Shown here piece after piece: positions 50,709-59,729 of a stretch of DNA of 64,000 bases (the first letter of the stretch is position 1; every line of letters starts with the position of its first letter). The stretch lies in NCBI GenBank assembly GCA_937872895.1, contig CALMUP010000028.1:1-64000 (forward strand), in the 5' to 3' direction. Made by a program: the position numbers and the translations under genes. Origin of the DNA: an uncultured Verrucomicrobiota bacterium (lineage in GTDB: Bacteria > Verrucomicrobiota > Kiritimatiellia > CAIVKH01). The notes beneath the pieces are model-generated. The model was not told the origin of the DNA and searched no databases. It saw only the letters and a program-made list of their open reading frames with translations.

Positions 50709-52166
50709 ATGAACCAGCGCCGCCGCCTGATCCGGCAGTTCCTGCCATTCTACCTGCTGCTCGGCGGCCTCGTCTTCACCCTCACCCTGCTCGCCATCCA
50801 CGCGACCCGCATGCGCAGCGCCGAGGCTCCGATGTCCTCCCTCCTGCGCCCCGACCTCCATGCCTTCCTCTGGGCCACCCTGTCCGGCCTGCTCGCCGCC
50901 ACCGTCGGCATCGGTGTCATTCACCACATCAGCCGCTCCCTCGAACGCACCCGCGAAGGCGCCCGGCGCTTTGCCGAAGGCGACCTGACCTTCCGGCTCG
51001 ACGTCCCCGCTTCCGCCGAACTCGGAAGCCTCGCCGCGACCCTGAACCGGATGGCCGCCCAACTGCACGAACGCATCGCCATCATCAACCAGCAACGCAC
51101 CCAGCAGGAAGCCATGCTCGGCAGCATGGTCGAAGGCGTGATCGCCCTCGACCGCCACGGCGTGCTCCTCCAGATCAACAAATCCGCCGCCGGCTGGCTC
51201 GGCCTCGCACCCGAAGCCATCATCGGCCGATCCCTCCACGAACTGATCCGCAACCATGAGTTGAACCGGATGGTCGATGAAACCCTCTCCACCCACAAAC
51301 CCGCTGAAGCGGAGATCCGCTTCCACGATCTCGAGGATCGCTCCATGCAGGTGTATGCCACCCCCCTGCTCGACCAGACCCAGGGCGGCGGCGGCGCCCT
51401 GCTCGTACTGCACGACCTCACCCGCATCCGACGCCTGGAACGGATGCGCCGCGACTTCGTCGCCAACGTCTCCCATGAACTGAAAACCCCGCTGACCTCG
51501 ATCAAGGGATTCGTCGAAACCCTGCTAGACGGCGCACTGGAGCAACCCGAGGAAGCCACCAGGTTCTGCACCATCATCGCCAAGCAGGTTGACCGGCTCC
51601 AGGCCATCATCGAAGACCTGCTCAGCCTCTCGCGCATTGAACAGGAGGCCGAACAGGGCCAGGTCATCCTCAAACCCGCCAACCTGCGTGATGTCCTGCA
51701 CACCGGCCTGATGAGCTGCGCCCACCAAGCCGCGGAAAAAGGCATCACCGTGGACATTCATTGCGACCCCGCCTTCACCGCGCGCATCAACGTCCCCCTG
51801 TTCGAGCAAGTCGTTGTCAACCTGATCGACAACGCCATCAAGTACAGCGACCCCGGCAGGACCGTGACCATCCAAGTCACCCCGATCGGACCTCACTGGG
51901 AAATCCGCTTTCAGGACCAGGGCTGCGGCATTGAAGCCGCCCACCTCGCCCGCATCTTCGAACGCTTCTACCGCGTGGACAAGGCCCGCAGCCGCAAGGT
52001 CGGCGGGACCGGCCTCGGCCTCGCCATCGTCAAACACATTGTCAGCGCCCACCAAGGCCGGATCCGCGTCGAAAGCCAACCCGGCAGTGGCAGTTGCTTT
52101 ACAGTGATCCTTCCGCGCCATGTCGAAGACGCGGTTGTCATGAATAGATTTACCGAAACGCTTTAA
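50709..52166 (+). CDS. phoR: Phosphate regulon sensor histidine kinase
   Basis: Two N-terminal membrane helices (FYLLLGGLVFTLTLLAIHA; FLWATLSGLLAATVGIGVI) are joined by only about 20 residues, so there is no periplasmic sensing domain, as in typical PhoR. A HAMP-like segment (SLERTREGARRFAEGDLTFRL) and a PAS domain (about 130-240, MLGSMVEGVIALDRHGVLLQIN) follow. HisKA has the phosphorylated His in NVSHELKTPLTSIKGFVETL, and the ATPase domain has NLIDNAIKYSDPG and GGTGLGLAIVKHIV. It phosphorylates PhoB and is probably controlled through PstSCAB and PhoU, which are encoded downstream. Confidence 0.92.
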   Translation: MNQRRRLIRQFLPFYLLLGGLVFTLTLLAIHATRMRSAEAPMSSLLRPDLHAFLWATLSGLLAATVGIGVIHHISRSLERTREGARRFAEGDLTFRLDVPASAELGSLAATLNRMAAQLHERIAIINQQRTQQEAMLGSMVEGVIALDRHGVLLQINKSAAGWLGLAPEAIIGRSLHELIRNHELNRMVDETLSTHKPAEAEIRFHDLEDRSMQVYATPLLDQTQGGGGALLVLHDLTRIRRLERMRRDFVANVSHELKTPLTSIKGFVETLLDGALEQPEEATRFCTIIAKQVDRLQAIIEDLLSLSRIEQEAEQGQVILKPANLRDVLHTGLMSCAHQAAEKGITVDIHCDPAFTARINVPLFEQVVVNLIDNAIKYSDPGRTVTIQVTPIGPHWEIRFQDQGCGIEAAHLARIFERFYRVDKARSRKVGGTGLGLAIVKHIVSAHQGRIRVESQPGSGSCFTVILPRHVEDAVVMNRFTETL

Positions 52167-52306
52167 TTTGCCGACTTCTCGCCGCAGCCTAATATGTTGC
52201 TAACACGTCGCAATCACCGTCGCCGCAACAAATGGAGCTACTCCATTTGGCAACCACAAGCATGCACGGCGGATTACTGCCAGCAACCAACCCAAGAGGA
52301 AGAAGC

Positions 52307-53410
52307 ATGAAGAAGTTGATGATCGCAATGTTAGCCGGGTCGATCATGGCCGGCGTCAGCGCCAATGCCCAGGAAACCGCAGCCAAACCCCAGTGGACGG
52401 ACTCCGTAAAGGTCAAGGGCGACGTACGCGTCCGCTTTGAATCGATCGACGAGGAAGGCCGCGATACCCGCGACCGGATGCGCTACCGCGCCCGCCTCGG
52501 CGCTGAAGCCAAGGTGACCGACGAAGTGGATGCCGCCATCGCCCTCGCCTCCGGCAACGATGACCCGGTCTCCACCAACGAGACGTTCGACAATGGCTTC
52601 AGCTCGAAGGACGCCCGCATCGACCTCGCCTACATCGATATCCACCCGAAAGCCCTCGACGGCCTCAACGCCATCCTCGGCAAGATGAAGAACCCCTTCA
52701 TCGCCGTGAACGACCTGCAGTGGGACGGCGACCTGAATCCGGAAGGTGTCGCCCTGAACCTCGAACTGCCCGCGAGCGAAACCTTCAAGCTGCTCGTCAA
52801 CGGCGGCGCGTTCTGGGTCGAGGAACGCAGCAGCGATGACGAAACCATGCTCTACGGCGCCCAGGCCGCCGCGGAACTGAAGACCGATGCCGCCAAGATC
52901 ACCACCGGCGCCTCGTTCTTCTACTACGACAACATCGAAGGCTTCGCGCCGATCTACGACGCCGAAGACAGCTTCGGCAACTCGGTCACCGAGTCGGAAG
53001 ACGGCGACCTCGCCTACGCCACCGGCTTCGAGATCGTCGAACTGTTCGCCAAGGTCGGCTTCGATGCCGGCCTGCCGGTTGAACTCTCCGGCAACTACCT
53101 GGTGAACCAGGACGCCGACGACAACGACACCGGCTACATGGTCGGCATCAAACTCGGCAAGCTGAAGGACGTCGGCTCGTTCGACCTCGGCTACAGCTAC
53201 CGCGAACTGGAAGCGGATGCCGCGGTCGGCGCGTTTGCCGATTCCGACATCGGCGGCGGCGGCAGCGACATCAAGGGCAGCAAGATCACCGCCGGCTACC
53301 AGCTCATGAAGAACCTCACCGGCAACCTGTCCTACTTCATCAGCCAGAAGGGCGTGGATGACGGGACGGACTACGACCGCCTCCAAATCGACCTCGTCGC
53401 CAAGTTCTAA
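52307..53410 (+). CDS. Putative porin of the phosphate gene cluster
   Basis: Start 52307 gives a signal peptide (MKKLMIAMLAGSIMAGVSANA) after AGAGGAAG. The mature protein of about 345 residues has the strand-turn pattern of a 16-stranded porin (VKVKGDVRVRFESIDEEGRDTRDRMRYRARLGAEAKV at the front; GNLSYFISQKGVDDGTDYDRLQIDLVAKF at the end with terminal Phe), with acidic loops. Between phoR and pstS it is the likely outer-membrane entry channel for phosphate, similar in role to PhoE or OprP though not clearly homologous. Regulation by PhoB is expected but no matching box was identified. Confidence 0.82.
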   Translation: MKKLMIAMLAGSIMAGVSANAQETAAKPQWTDSVKVKGDVRVRFESIDEEGRDTRDRMRYRARLGAEAKVTDEVDAAIALASGNDDPVSTNETFDNGFSSKDARIDLAYIDIHPKALDGLNAILGKMKNPFIAVNDLQWDGDLNPEGVALNLELPASETFKLLVNGGAFWVEERSSDDETMLYGAQAAAELKTDAAKITTGASFFYYDNIEGFAPIYDAEDSFGNSVTESEDGDLAYATGFEIVELFAKVGFDAGLPVELSGNYLVNQDADDNDTGYMVGIKLGKLKDVGSFDLGYSYRELEADAAVGAFADSDIGGGGSDIKGSKITAGYQLMKNLTGNLSYFISQKGVDDGTDYDRLQIDLVAKF

Positions 53411-53423
53411 CAATTCCGGCAGC

Positions 53424-53448
53424 CCGGTCCGCCCCTTCGGCGGACCGG
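53424..53448. terminator. Perfect hairpin between porin and pstS
   Basis: CCGGTCCGCC-ccttc-GGCGGACCGG is a perfect 10-base stem starting 14 bases after the porin stop. No T run follows, so it is more likely a transcript-stabilising or attenuating hairpin than a full terminator. Confidence 0.5.
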
Positions 53449-53482
53449 TGCCGCCGAACCATCACCACGAAAGGATACCCCG

Positions 53483-54409
53483 ATGAAAACCATGACCGCC
53501 TCCCTCCTGGTCGCCGGCCTCGCCGCCTCGGCCAGTTTCGCCCAAGTGACCCTGCCCGAGGTAAACCCGCTGGACCTCTCCGGCGCCATCGTCACCGCCG
53601 GCAGCTCGACCGTCTACCCGCTGGCCGAACGCATCGCCGAACGCTTCAAGGATGAAGGATTCAGCGGCAACGTCACCATCGACAGCATCGGCACCGGCGC
53701 CGGATTCTCCCGCTTCTGCGAAGCCGGCGAAACCGACATCGCCAACGCCAGCCGTCCGATCAAGGACAAGGAAGTCGTTCTCGCCGCCAAGATCGGCCGC
53801 ACCCCGATCGAATTCCGCGTCGGCACCGATGCCCTCGCCGTCGTGGTCAGCTTGAAGAACGACTTCGTCAAGGACATCACCATGGAACAGCTCGCCGCGC
53901 TCTTCAGCACCGCGAAAAACTGGTCCGATGTCGATCCGTCCTGGCCGAATCAGCCGATCCAGCGCTTCTCGCCCGGCACCGACAGCGGCACCTTCGACTA
54001 CTTCACCGAGGAAGTGTTCAAGAAGGAAAAAGGCCCGCTCCTCAGCGCCCCCAACCTCCAGTTGAGCGAAGACGACAACGTCCTCGTCCAGGGTGTCGAA
54101 GGCAGCCCCTACGCCATCGGCTACTTCGGCTACGCCTACTACGAGGAAAACGCCTCCAAGGTGCGCGCCGTCGCGATCAACGGAGTCGCCCCGAACAAGG
54201 AACACGTGGACGACCACACCTACCCGCTGGCCCGCCCGCTGTTCCTGTACAGCGATGCCAACGTCATGAAGGCGAAACCCCAGGTCGCCGCCTACCTGAA
54301 CTTCTTCCTCACCTTCGTGAATGAGGAAGTGGAAGCCGTCGGCTACTTCCCCGCCCCCGAAGCCGCCCTTGAACAAGCCCGCCAGAGCTGGCTTGATGCG
54401 ATGAAGTAA
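53483..54409 (+). CDS. pstS: Phosphate ABC transporter substrate-binding protein
   Basis: Periplasmic phosphate-binding protein of 308 residues. A signal peptide (MTASLLVAGLAASASFA) is followed by the family segments VTAGSSTVYPLAERIAERF, IDSIGTGAGFSRFCEAGETDIANASRPI and RFSPGTDSGTFDYF, whose Ser and Thr residues coordinate phosphate. It has no lipobox. ACGAAAGGAT precedes the ATG. Hairpins both upstream and downstream set it apart from its neighbours, as expected if it is made in excess over the permease. Confidence 0.95.
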   Translation: MKTMTASLLVAGLAASASFAQVTLPEVNPLDLSGAIVTAGSSTVYPLAERIAERFKDEGFSGNVTIDSIGTGAGFSRFCEAGETDIANASRPIKDKEVVLAAKIGRTPIEFRVGTDALAVVVSLKNDFVKDITMEQLAALFSTAKNWSDVDPSWPNQPIQRFSPGTDSGTFDYFTEEVFKKEKGPLLSAPNLQLSEDDNVLVQGVEGSPYAIGYFGYAYYEENASKVRAVAINGVAPNKEHVDDHTYPLARPLFLYSDANVMKAKPQVAAYLNFFLTFVNEEVEAVGYFPAPEAALEQARQSWLDAMK

Positions 54410-54424
54410 ACCAGCCTACACTGC

Positions 54425-54460
54425 GCGGCCGGGCGTTCACCCGCCCGGCCGCCTTGTTTT
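54425..54460 (+). terminator. Strong hairpin with T-rich tail between pstS and pstC
   Basis: GCGGCCGGGCG-ttcacc-CGCCCGGCCGC is a perfect 11-base stem 16 bases after the pstS stop, followed by CTTGTTTT. It should stop part of the transcripts, allowing more PstS than PstCAB. Confidence 0.7.
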
Positions 54461-54472
54461 CAAGAGAACCCG

Positions 54473-55396
54473 ATGAACCGGAACAGCGACATACAACGCT
54501 CGATACGCCGCACCCGCCGCCCCGGCGAACGGCTGATCGAGGTTTTCCTCCGGTTCTGCGGTGCCTTGTCCGTGTTCACCACGATTGGCATCGTGGTGAT
54601 CCTCGCCGAGGAATCCTTCCGGTTTTTTCTCGGACCCGAAGTCAGCCTCATCGAATACTTCACCACGACCATGTGGCAGCCTGTGATCGGGAAATTCGGC
54701 ATCTGGTCACTCGTGAATGCCACCCTGACCACCACCGCCTTCGCGATGCTGGTCGCCCTGCCCCTCGGTATCGGAGCCGCCATCTACCTTTCCGAATACG
54801 CCTCCCCCCGCCGACGCGAAGTACTCAAGCCAATCCTTGAAGTGCTTGCCGGCATCCCCACCGTCGTGTACGGCTATTTCGCCCTGACCTTCATGACCCC
54901 GCTGCTGCGCGACATCTTCGGTCCCGATATCGTGCAAATCTACAACACCTGTTCCGCCGGACTGGTCATGGGCATCCTGATCCTGCCCCTCGTCGCCTCC
55001 ATGGCCGAAGACGCCTTGAATACCGTGCCGAATTCCCTGCGCGAAGCCTCCTACGGCCTCGGGGCCACCAAACTCGAGACCGCGATCCACATCGTCTTTC
55101 CCGCCGCAATCTCCGGCATCACCGCCGCTGTCATCGTGGCCATCTCCCGCGCCATCGGCGAAACCATGATCGTCGCCATCGCCGCCGGTGCCGGCCCGGC
55201 CTTCACCTTCAACCCCTTTGCCGCCGCCGAAACCATGACCGGCCACATCGTCCGCATCAGCGGCGGCGACCTGAGCTACCAGTCGATCGACTACAAGAGC
55301 ATCTTCTCCATCGCCCTTCTGCTTTTCCTTATTACCCTCGTGCTGAATATGATTAGCCGGCGTATCGTCGAGAAATACCGCGAGGAATACGAATGA
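54473..55396 (+). CDS. pstC: Phosphate ABC transporter permease PstC
   Basis: One of the two membrane subunits of the high-affinity phosphate importer. It has about six membrane helices ([76 protein letters not shown]; the helix after [40 protein letters not shown]) and the binding-protein-dependent permease loop [20 protein letters not shown] (EAA motif). At 307 residues it is normal. Its stop overlaps the pstA start (ATGA). Confidence 0.95.
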   Translation: MNRNSDIQRSIRRTRRPGERLIEVFLRFCGALSVFTTIGIVVILAEESFRFFLGPEVSLIEYFTTTMWQPVIGKFGIWSLVNATLTTTAFAMLVALPLGIGAAIYLSEYASPRRREVLKPILEVLAGIPTVVYGYFALTFMTPLLRDIFGPDIVQIYNTCSAGLVMGILILPLVASMAEDALNTVPNSLREASYGLGATKLETAIHIVFPAAISGITAAVIVAISRAIGETMIVAIAAGAGPAFTFNPFAAAETMTGHIVRISGGDLSYQSIDYKSIFSIALLLFLITLVLNMISRRIVEKYREEYE

Positions 55397-56637
55397 TCAG
55401 CCACTTCCCTGACGGAAGCGACGAACAACGCCACCGCAAGCGCCGCCAGAACCGCGGCCGCCGCTGGCAGGCCCTCTTCCTGTGCTCCACCCTCGTCGCC
55501 ATCGTCGCCCTGTCCGCCTTGCTCTACAACGTGATCAACAGCTCCTTCGGGCTGGTCGCCGTCAAGGAGCAGGTTCCCGCCGAGGAACTCGCCATCGACG
55601 GCACGGAACTCGCCGATATGGACGCCCCGCAACTGGTCGGTATCCTGGAAAACCGCCTGTCAAAGGGATTGATCCGCCGGTTCAACCACGAAGCACCCCT
55701 GATCGAACGCTCTCCCGACGAACTTCGCAGCCTCATCGATGAGCGCATTATCAAACCGACCATCATCAAAACCTACACCCTGGTCGATACCGTGCGCGAC
55801 AACCGCCGTATCCGCGCCGAGTGGGCCGAGAAGGACGCCTCCGTCACCGTGCGCTTCCGCGCCTGGGTCCACAAGGATTTCCTGACTTCCTCCCAGTCAA
55901 GCGACCCGAACAAGGCCGGCATCCGCACCGCGATCATCGGCTCGCTGATGATCATCCTCTTTACCGTTTCCTTCGCCTTCCCGATCGGCGTCGGCGCCGC
56001 CATCTACCTCGAGGAATACGCGGACAACACCATCTTCAACCGGATCATCAAGACGAACATCAGCAACCTCGCCGGCGTACCATCCATCATCTACGGCATG
56101 CTCGGCCTAGCCCTGTTCGTCCGCATGCTCGAACCCCTCACCAGCGGAGCGCTGTTCGGCCTGACCGACCCGACCACCGCCAACGGACGCACCATCCTCG
56201 CCGCTTCCCTGACCCTCGCCCTGCTGATCCTGCCCATGATTATCATCAACGGCCAGGAGGCAATCCGCGCCGTCCCGAACTCGCTGCGCGAGGCCTCCTA
56301 CGGCGTCGGAGCAACGAAGTGGCAGACCATCTGGAACCACGTCCTGCCCAAATCAATGCCCGGTATCCTGACCGGCACCATCCTCGCCGTCTCGCGCGCC
56401 ATCGGCGAAACCGCGCCGCTCGTCGTGGTCGGCGCCTCCACCTTCATCGCCGTCGACCCGAGTGGCCCGTTCTCGAAATTCACCACCCTGCCCGTGCAGA
56501 TCTACCAGTGGACCTCCCGCCCGCAACCGGAATTCCGCCACATCGCCGCCGCCGCCATCGTCGTCCTGCTTGTTCTGCTCTTGAGCATGAACGCCTTCGC
56601 CATCATCATGAGAAACCGCTACAGGAAACAGTCGTGA
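55393..56637 (+). CDS. pstA: Phosphate ABC transporter permease PstA with a large extracytoplasmic insert
   Basis: The second permease subunit. The transport core (about 175-414) has [50 protein letters not shown] and the EAA loop [20 protein letters not shown]. Unusually, about 130 residues (about 50-175, [18 protein letters not shown] through [16 protein letters not shown]) lie between the first membrane helix and the core, giving 414 residues instead of about 290. This part should lie in the periplasm. It could contact PstS or another sensor. The ATG overlaps the pstC stop; pstB starts one base after the stop. Confidence 0.94.
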   Translation: MISHFPDGSDEQRHRKRRQNRGRRWQALFLCSTLVAIVALSALLYNVINSSFGLVAVKEQVPAEELAIDGTELADMDAPQLVGILENRLSKGLIRRFNHEAPLIERSPDELRSLIDERIIKPTIIKTYTLVDTVRDNRRIRAEWAEKDASVTVRFRAWVHKDFLTSSQSSDPNKAGIRTAIIGSLMIILFTVSFAFPIGVGAAIYLEEYADNTIFNRIIKTNISNLAGVPSIIYGMLGLALFVRMLEPLTSGALFGLTDPTTANGRTILAASLTLALLILPMIIINGQEAIRAVPNSLREASYGVGATKWQTIWNHVLPKSMPGILTGTILAVSRAIGETAPLVVVGASTFIAVDPSGPFSKFTTLPVQIYQWTSRPQPEFRHIAAAAIVVLLVLLLSMNAFAIIMRNRYRKQS

Positions 56638-56638
56638 C

Positions 56639-57442
56639 ATGAATACCGACACCCTCAGCAGAACCGCAACCGCCCACCAGCCCCCGGTTATCGGCCCTGC
56701 CGCCATCGAGGCCCGCAACCTTGACATCTTCTACGGCGACTTCCACGCGGTGAAGGGCGTAAACCTCGGCGTCGAGTCCGGCAGTATCACCTCGCTGATC
56801 GGTCCCTCGGGTTGCGGCAAAAGCACCGTTCTCCGCTCATTCAACCGGATGAACGACCTGATCAGCACGGCCCGGGTAAAAGGCGAAGTTCTGTTCCATG
56901 GCCACAACATCTACGACAAGGATGTCGATCCCGTGATGATCCGCCGCAAGATCGGCATGGTATTCCAGAAGCCGAATCCCTTCCCGAAAAGCATCTACGA
57001 CAACATCGTCTGGGGTGCCCGTATCAACGGCTACAAGGGGGATAACGACGAACTGGTGGAAAAATCCCTGCGTAAAGCAGCCCTATGGAACGAGGTGAAG
57101 GACAAGCTGCGCCAGAACGCCCTCGCCCTCTCCGGCGGGCAGCAGCAAAGGCTGTGCATCGCCCGAGCCATCGCCATCGAGCCCGACGTGCTGCTAATGG
57201 ATGAGCCCTGTTCGGCCCTCGACCCGATCGCCACGTCCAAGATCGAGGACCTGATGCTCTCCCTGAAGGAGAACTACACGATCGCCATCGTGACCCACAA
57301 CATGCAGCAGGCCAGCCGTGTATCGGACTACACCGCCTTTTTCTACCTGGGTGAACTGATCGAGTTCGACGTGACCGACAAGCTGTTCACCTCGCCTTCG
57401 TTGAAGCAGACTGAAGATTACATCACCGGCCGTTTCGGTTGA
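56639..57442 (+). CDS. pstB: Phosphate ABC transporter ATP-binding protein
   Basis: The ATPase of the phosphate importer, 267 residues. It carries Walker A ([22 protein letters not shown]), the Q loop ([18 protein letters not shown], typical for PstB), the signature [15 protein letters not shown], Walker B ([13 protein letters not shown]) and the switch His in [20 protein letters not shown]. The intact motifs indicate a working pump. It lies one base after pstA and 15 bases before phoU. Confidence 0.97.
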   Translation: MNTDTLSRTATAHQPPVIGPAAIEARNLDIFYGDFHAVKGVNLGVESGSITSLIGPSGCGKSTVLRSFNRMNDLISTARVKGEVLFHGHNIYDKDVDPVMIRRKIGMVFQKPNPFPKSIYDNIVWGARINGYKGDNDELVEKSLRKAALWNEVKDKLRQNALALSGGQQQRLCIARAIAIEPDVLLMDEPCSALDPIATSKIEDLMLSLKENYTIAIVTHNMQQASRVSDYTAFFYLGELIEFDVTDKLFTSPSLKQTEDYITGRFG

Positions 57443-57457
57443 TCAGGAGCACACGCC

Positions 57458-58165
57458 ATGGCCCAGCACCTCGTCCGCGAAATTGAAAAACTGAAGAAAC
57501 AGGTCCTGTCCCTCGCCGCCCATGTCGAGGAGAACGTGCGCGATGCCGTACGCTCCGTCGCCGAGCGCGACCAGGCCCTGGCCTGCAAGGTGATCGAGAA
57601 CGACCACCAGATCGACATGGCCGAGGTCGATGTGGAGGAGGAATGCCTGAAGATCCTCGCCCTCTACCAGCCCGTGGCCCACGACCTGCGCTACATCGTC
57701 GCCATCCTCAAGATCAACCGCGACCTCGAACGCATCGGCGACCTCGCCGTAAGCATCGCCGAGCGCAGCATCCAGATGATCGCGAAACCACGCCCGCAAA
57801 CCACCTTCAACCTCGCCGCCATGGCCGCCATGTCCGATGCCATGGTCGCCCGCAGCCTCGACGCGATGATCAACCGCGACGCAAACCTCGCCCGCACCCT
57901 CTGGCTCTCCGAGGATGACCGGATCGACAAGATGATGGCCGAGGCCTTCGACCTCGTGGAGAAGGAAATCCGCGAACGCCCGGAGAATACCGAACCCCTG
58001 ATGAACGTGCTCTCCGTGGCCCGCTCCCTCGAGCGCATCGCCGACCACGCGACCAACATCGCCAAGGACACCATCTACATGGTGGAAGGCGATATCGTCC
58101 GCCACCGCAAACGGAAGTACCGCGAACAAATGGCCGCCAGCCAGAATCCGCCCCCGGCACAATAA
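57458..58165 (+). CDS. phoU: Phosphate transport system regulator PhoU
   Basis: PhoU links the Pst transporter to PhoR and dampens the regulon when phosphate is plentiful. The 235-residue protein is all helical with two PhoU repeats, each with the conserved acidic metal-binding pattern: DMAEVDVEEECLKILAL...DLRYIVAILKINRDLERIGDLAVSIAE and KMMAEAFDLVEKEIRE...VARSLERIADHATNIAKDTIY. AGGAG precedes the ATG. It closes the operon. Confidence 0.96.
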   Translation: MAQHLVREIEKLKKQVLSLAAHVEENVRDAVRSVAERDQALACKVIENDHQIDMAEVDVEEECLKILALYQPVAHDLRYIVAILKINRDLERIGDLAVSIAERSIQMIAKPRPQTTFNLAAMAAMSDAMVARSLDAMINRDANLARTLWLSEDDRIDKMMAEAFDLVEKEIRERPENTEPLMNVLSVARSLERIADHATNIAKDTIYMVEGDIVRHRKRKYREQMAASQNPPPAQ

Positions 58166-58203
58166 CGGTTGCCCCGGGAACACCCGGCCGCCACACTGTA
58201 CGC

Positions 58204-58938
58204 ATGCAACCCGATACCGCATCCTTTCCGGAAACCGCCGACATCGAAACCTCGACCGACGCCTATGCCGGCCGCTTTGCCGGCCCCTCCGGCGCTTGGA
58301 TGCTGGAGGTTCAGGAGAAGACCACCCTTACCCAGCTGGCCGGGCTCGGCGGCCCCTGCACCGTTCTCGATGTCGGCGGCGGCCACGGCCAGCTCGCCCA
58401 CCCCCTCGTCCGCGACGGCTACCGCGTCACCGTGGTCGGCAGCCACCCCGACTGCGCCCACCGGATCCAGACCCTCATCGACGCAGGTACCTGCCGCTTC
58501 GATGTCGGCAATGTGATCAACCTGCCCTATCCCGACCAGGCCTTCGATGCCGTCCTCTGCTTCCGGTTGGTCACCCACTGCGAACGCTGGCCGGTGTTGA
58601 TCGCCGAACTCTGCCGCACCGCCCGGCGCTCCGTAACCATCGACTACCCGACCAGCACCAGCCTGAACGCCATCGCCCCCTTGCTGTTCAAGGCCAAGAA
58701 AAAACTGGAGAAGAACACCCGCACGTGGACCCTGTTCACCCACCGCCAGATCGACGAGGTCTTCGCCACGCATGGATTCAAGCGCATATACCGCGACGGT
58801 CAGTTCTTCTTCCCCATGGTGCTGCACCGGATGCTGAAATCGCGCACGGTGTCGAACGGCCTCGAATCCGCCACCCGCCTCGTCGGCTTGAACAACCTGC
58901 TCGGTTCACCCGTCGTCGCGACCTATATCCGCGCCTGA
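58204..58938 (+). CDS. SAM-dependent methyltransferase (class I)
   Basis: A 244-residue methyltransferase with motif I VLDVGGGHGQLAHPL (about 55), motif II-like RVTVVGSHP, and motif IV/V LPYPDQAFDAVLCFRLVTH. A C-terminal region follows with FTHRQIDEVFATHGF. The layout suits small-molecule methylation (UbiE/type 11 group). The substrate is unknown; the C-terminal basic helix (FKAKKKLEKNTRTW) recalls enzymes acting on lipids or isoprenoid compounds. It follows phoU by 38 bases on the same strand and may be read through from the pst operon. Confidence 0.88.
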   Translation: MQPDTASFPETADIETSTDAYAGRFAGPSGAWMLEVQEKTTLTQLAGLGGPCTVLDVGGGHGQLAHPLVRDGYRVTVVGSHPDCAHRIQTLIDAGTCRFDVGNVINLPYPDQAFDAVLCFRLVTHCERWPVLIAELCRTARRSVTIDYPTSTSLNAIAPLLFKAKKKLEKNTRTWTLFTHRQIDEVFATHGFKRIYRDGQFFFPMVLHRMLKSRTVSNGLESATRLVGLNNLLGSPVVATYIRA

Positions 58939-58963
58939 AGATCACACAGGCGGAAACCCGCCA

Positions 58964-59290
58964 TCAGGTCCGCTTCGATTCGGTAGGCATCTGCTCCTGC
59001 GCCTGCCGGGCCGTCTCCATCATCTCGTCAAACCGGTCGATCGGAATGACCGGCCCCGTGCTGAAGTGGATACCGGTGACCCGCGACAGGCCGACCGATA
59101 CCTCCATCGCCTCCCGGTTGCCGGGCAGGTTGACCACCAGGACCACATCGAACTGGCCGAGCATGGCGTACATGGACACCACCTGCCCGTTGTTCTTCTC
59201 GATCACCCCGACCGCCTCCTTGGTCCGCGCCGCATTGATCTCGCGGACCGAAGGATGCGTGTAGTTGCCCAGCATCAGATACAGCGCCAT
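58964..59290 (-). CDS. GYD-domain protein
   Basis: A small protein of 108 residues with the ferredoxin-like alpha-beta sandwich of the GYD family (MALYLMLGNYTHPSVREINAARTKEAVGVIEKNNG; VVSMYAMLGQFDVVLVVNLPGNREAMEVSVGLSRVTG). In relatives the motif reads GxYD; here it is GQFD. The fold resembles the ligand-binding domain of Lrp-type regulators, but there is no DNA-binding part. The role is unknown. It lies four bases downstream of the Nudix gene. Confidence 0.82.
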   Translation of the reverse strand: MALYLMLGNYTHPSVREINAARTKEAVGVIEKNNGQVVSMYAMLGQFDVVLVVNLPGNREAMEVSVGLSRVTGIHFSTGPVIPIDRFDEMMETARQAQEQMPTESKRT

Positions 59291-59294
59291 GGTG

Positions 59295-59729
59295 TCACCT
59301 GCTCCATCGTTGAATGAATCCCTGCTGGCGGATCAGGAAATCCCGGTCACTCGGGTGCGTCAGCAACGCCGCCGCCTCCGCAAACCGCATCCACCGCGCC
59401 TCCGGATGATCCGCCGCATCCATCGGCACCAACGTCACCTGCCCGCTCCGGAACAGGAAAAAGTGCAATTCCTTCAGCTCCGAAGGATCCTCGCCCCCGA
59501 ACTTTCCGATGCGGCAACGTTCATAACAACCGAGGTAATGCACCAGCGAAAGATCCGCCACCCCCGACTCCTCACGGATCTCGCGGATCGCCGCCTCCAG
59601 CAACGATTCCCCGGGGTCCAGGTGCCCCTTGGGCAGCGACCATGCCCGTCCACGCTGGTTGACCACCAGCACCTGCCCCTTCCGGTTCAGGACCACGCCG
59701 CCCGCGCTGATGGTCCTTCGCCGCTTCAT
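59295..59729 (-). CDS. Nudix hydrolase
   Basis: A 144-residue pyrophosphohydrolase. The Nudix box GHLDPGESLLEAAIREIREESGV fits G-x5-E-x7-R-E-U-x-E-E-x-G-U exactly, preceded by AWSLPKG, a pattern seen in diadenosine polyphosphate hydrolases. Start 59729 is supported by the ATGA overlap with the tyrS stop and by the direct start of the Nudix strand (KRRRTISAGGVVLNRKG). It probably clears nucleotides that arise from synthetase activity, such as Ap4A; this is inferred from the coupling with tyrS. Confidence 0.92.
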   Translation of the reverse strand: MKRRRTISAGGVVLNRKGQVLVVNQRGRAWSLPKGHLDPGESLLEAAIREIREESGVADLSLVHYLGCYERCRIGKFGGEDPSELKELHFFLFRSGQVTLVPMDAADHPEARWMRFAEAAALLTHPSDRDFLIRQQGFIQRWSR

